Source of the DNA: Lysobacterales bacterium 15-68-25 | Lineage (GTDB): Bacteria; Pseudomonadota; Gammaproteobacteria; Xanthomonadales; Rhodanobacteraceae | DNA: 64,000 nt | Direction of reading: 5' to 3' | Assembly: GCA_002279065.1 (NCBI GenBank) | Contig: NCKB01000006.1 | Location: forward strand, 186,001-250,000 | Part shown: one piece after another, positions 63,047 through 64,000 of the stretch | Position numbering within the stretch: position 1 is the stretch's first letter | Layout: each line of letters starts with the position of its first letter | Notes under the pieces: model-generated | The model's database searches: none | Told to the model about the DNA's origin: nothing | What the model saw: the letters and a program-made list of their open reading frames with translations, nothing else | Translations under genes and position numbers: made by a program

Positions 63047-64000
63047 ATGCCTGATACCGAGTACTACAACGACAGGGTGGTCCGGCAGTTCCTGCTGGCC
63101 GCAGCGGTCTGGGGCATCGTCGGGATGTCCTTCGGCGTCTACGCCGCGGCCGAGCTGATGTGGCCGGCGCTGAACTTCGACATCCCTTGGATGACCTTCA
63201 GCCGGATCCGCCCGGACCACACCTTCGGCGTGATTTTTGCCTTCGGCGGTTCCGCGCTGATGGGCACCTGCTACTACGTGGTGCAGCGCACCGGCCACGC
63301 CCGGCTCGCGCTGGGCAAGCTTGCCGAATTCACCTTCTGGGGCTGGCAGCTGATCTGCGTGCTGGCGATGGTGACCATGCCGCTGGGGATCACCCAGAGC
63401 AAGGAATACGCCGAGCCGGAATGGTTCATCGACATCCTGATCGCGATCGTCTGGGTCAGCTTCGGCACGGTGTTCTTCGCCAGCCTGGCGCGCCGGCGCA
63501 TCCAGCACATCTACGTGGCGAACTGGTACTACGGCGCCTTCATCATCGCCGTCGGCCTGCTGCACATCGTCAACAACCTGGCGGTCCCGGTGTCGCTGTG
63601 GAAGTCCTACCCGATCTACTCCGGCGTGGTCGACGCGATGGTGCAGTGGTGGTACGGCCACAACGCGGTGGCGTTCTTCCTCACCGCCGGCTTCCTCGGG
63701 ATGATGTACTACTTCGTGCCGCGCCAGGCGCAGCAGCCGCTGTGGAGCTACCGGTTCTCCATCGTGAACTTCTGGGCGCTGATCTCGGTGTACATGTGGG
63801 CCGGCTCGCACCACCTGATGTACACGGCGCTGCCGGACTGGGTGCAGTCGGTCGGCATGGCGTTCTCGCTGATCCTGCTGATGCCGAGCTGGGGCTCGGC
63901 GGCCAACGGCCTGCTCACCTTCAACGGCTCGTGGGAGAGGCTGCGCACCGACCCGGCGGCGAAGTTCATGGTGATGTCGCTGGTGTTCTACGCGGCGGCC
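63047..64000 (+). CDS. ccoN: cbb3-type cytochrome c oxidase subunit I (3' end outside window)
   Basis: 318 codons are visible from ATG 63047 to the window edge without a stop. Sequence: [71 protein letters not shown], a segment [72 protein letters not shown]. These are hallmarks of CcoN, including the heme and CuB histidines in GHNAVAFF and [11 protein letters not shown]. It is the catalytic heme-copper subunit for high-affinity respiration at low oxygen. Confidence 0.96.
   Translation, partial: MPDTEYYNDRVVRQFLLAAAVWGIVGMSFGVYAAAELMWPALNFDIPWMTFSRIRPDHTFGVIFAFGGSALMGTCYYVVQRTGHARLALGKLAEFTFWGWQLICVLAMVTMPLGITQSKEYAEPEWFIDILIAIVWVSFGTVFFASLARRRIQHIYVANWYYGAFIIAVGLLHIVNNLAVPVSLWKSYPIYSGVVDAMVQWWYGHNAVAFFLTAGFLGMMYYFVPRQAQQPLWSYRFSIVNFWALISVYMWAGSHHLMYTALPDWVQSVGMAFSLILLMPSWGSAANGLLTFNGSWERLRTDPAAKFMVMSLVFYAAA

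Overview
The window is high-GC DNA from a gammaproteobacterium, most likely a member of the Xanthomonadales in the Rhodanobacteraceae (Rhodanobacter, Dyella or Luteibacter type). This is inferred from the copLAB order with a CopL leader protein, the large Oar-like TonB-dependent receptors next to a TPR-sulfotransferase, a complete Entner-Doudoroff set (zwf-pgl-edd-eda), and the DUF3348-DUF802-OmpA-DUF2894 block. No rRNA or tRNA genes and no CRISPR array were seen.

Layout. 1-5.8 kb: the 5' part of an ETHE1-like metallo-hydrolase, then a MarR-led tripartite efflux operon (MarR, NodT-type outer-membrane factor, EmrA, EmrB). 5.9-10.6 kb: copper/metal resistance (CusF-like protein, CopL, CopA, CopB, and a His-rich cation diffusion facilitator on the other strand). 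10.7-18.3 kb: a DUF3147 membrane protein, a PagL-type lipid A deacylase, a two-gene M16 peptidase operon, and an RND pump with an extra C-terminal membrane extension. 18.5-29.4 kb: a BtuB-like receptor behind a cobalamin riboswitch, two tandem Oar-like receptors, and a TPR-sulfotransferase. 29.4-35.2 kb: a GntR/HutC regulator divergent from zwf-pgl-edd-eda. 35.2-41.8 kb: an MFS exporter with a DUF2239 protein, an EamA transporter, an S10 carboxypeptidase, an NTF2-like protein and a UbiM/UbiH-type hydroxylase behind a good FNR/Anr box.

41.8-45.9 kb holds the most interesting chromosomal block. It has four co-directional genes in which a DUF802 protein looks like a MotA/ExbB/ZorA-type channel with a roughly 500-residue helical tail. 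Its OmpA-domain partner looks like MotB/ZorB, including the protonatable Asp in the single membrane helix. They are flanked by DUF3348 and DUF2894 proteins. I read this as a proton-driven stator-like machine of unknown purpose.

46-49.7 kb: a PAS-GGDEF protein, a beta-hydroxyacid dehydrogenase family enzyme, and a secreted beta-sandwich protein resembling a lysozyme inhibitor. 49.7-52.9 kb is an AT-richer island bounded and littered by about nine copies of a short element (AACGGGGTCAGGTTCACTT and variants). It carries a small membrane protein and a complete toxin-antitoxin-chaperone module (MqsR-type toxin, MqsA-type antitoxin with a C-terminal extension, SecB-like chaperone), with an MqsA-like operator palindrome ahead of the toxin. 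52.9-64 kb returns to core DNA: an Lhr-type helicase, a GH3 beta-glucosidase, a small membrane protein, an Ivy-type lysozyme inhibitor, an alpha/beta hydrolase, an AlkB-type alkane monooxygenase, and the start of ccoN (cbb3 oxidase) behind an FNR/Anr box.

All functional calls come from reading protein motifs and context by eye. No database search was run.
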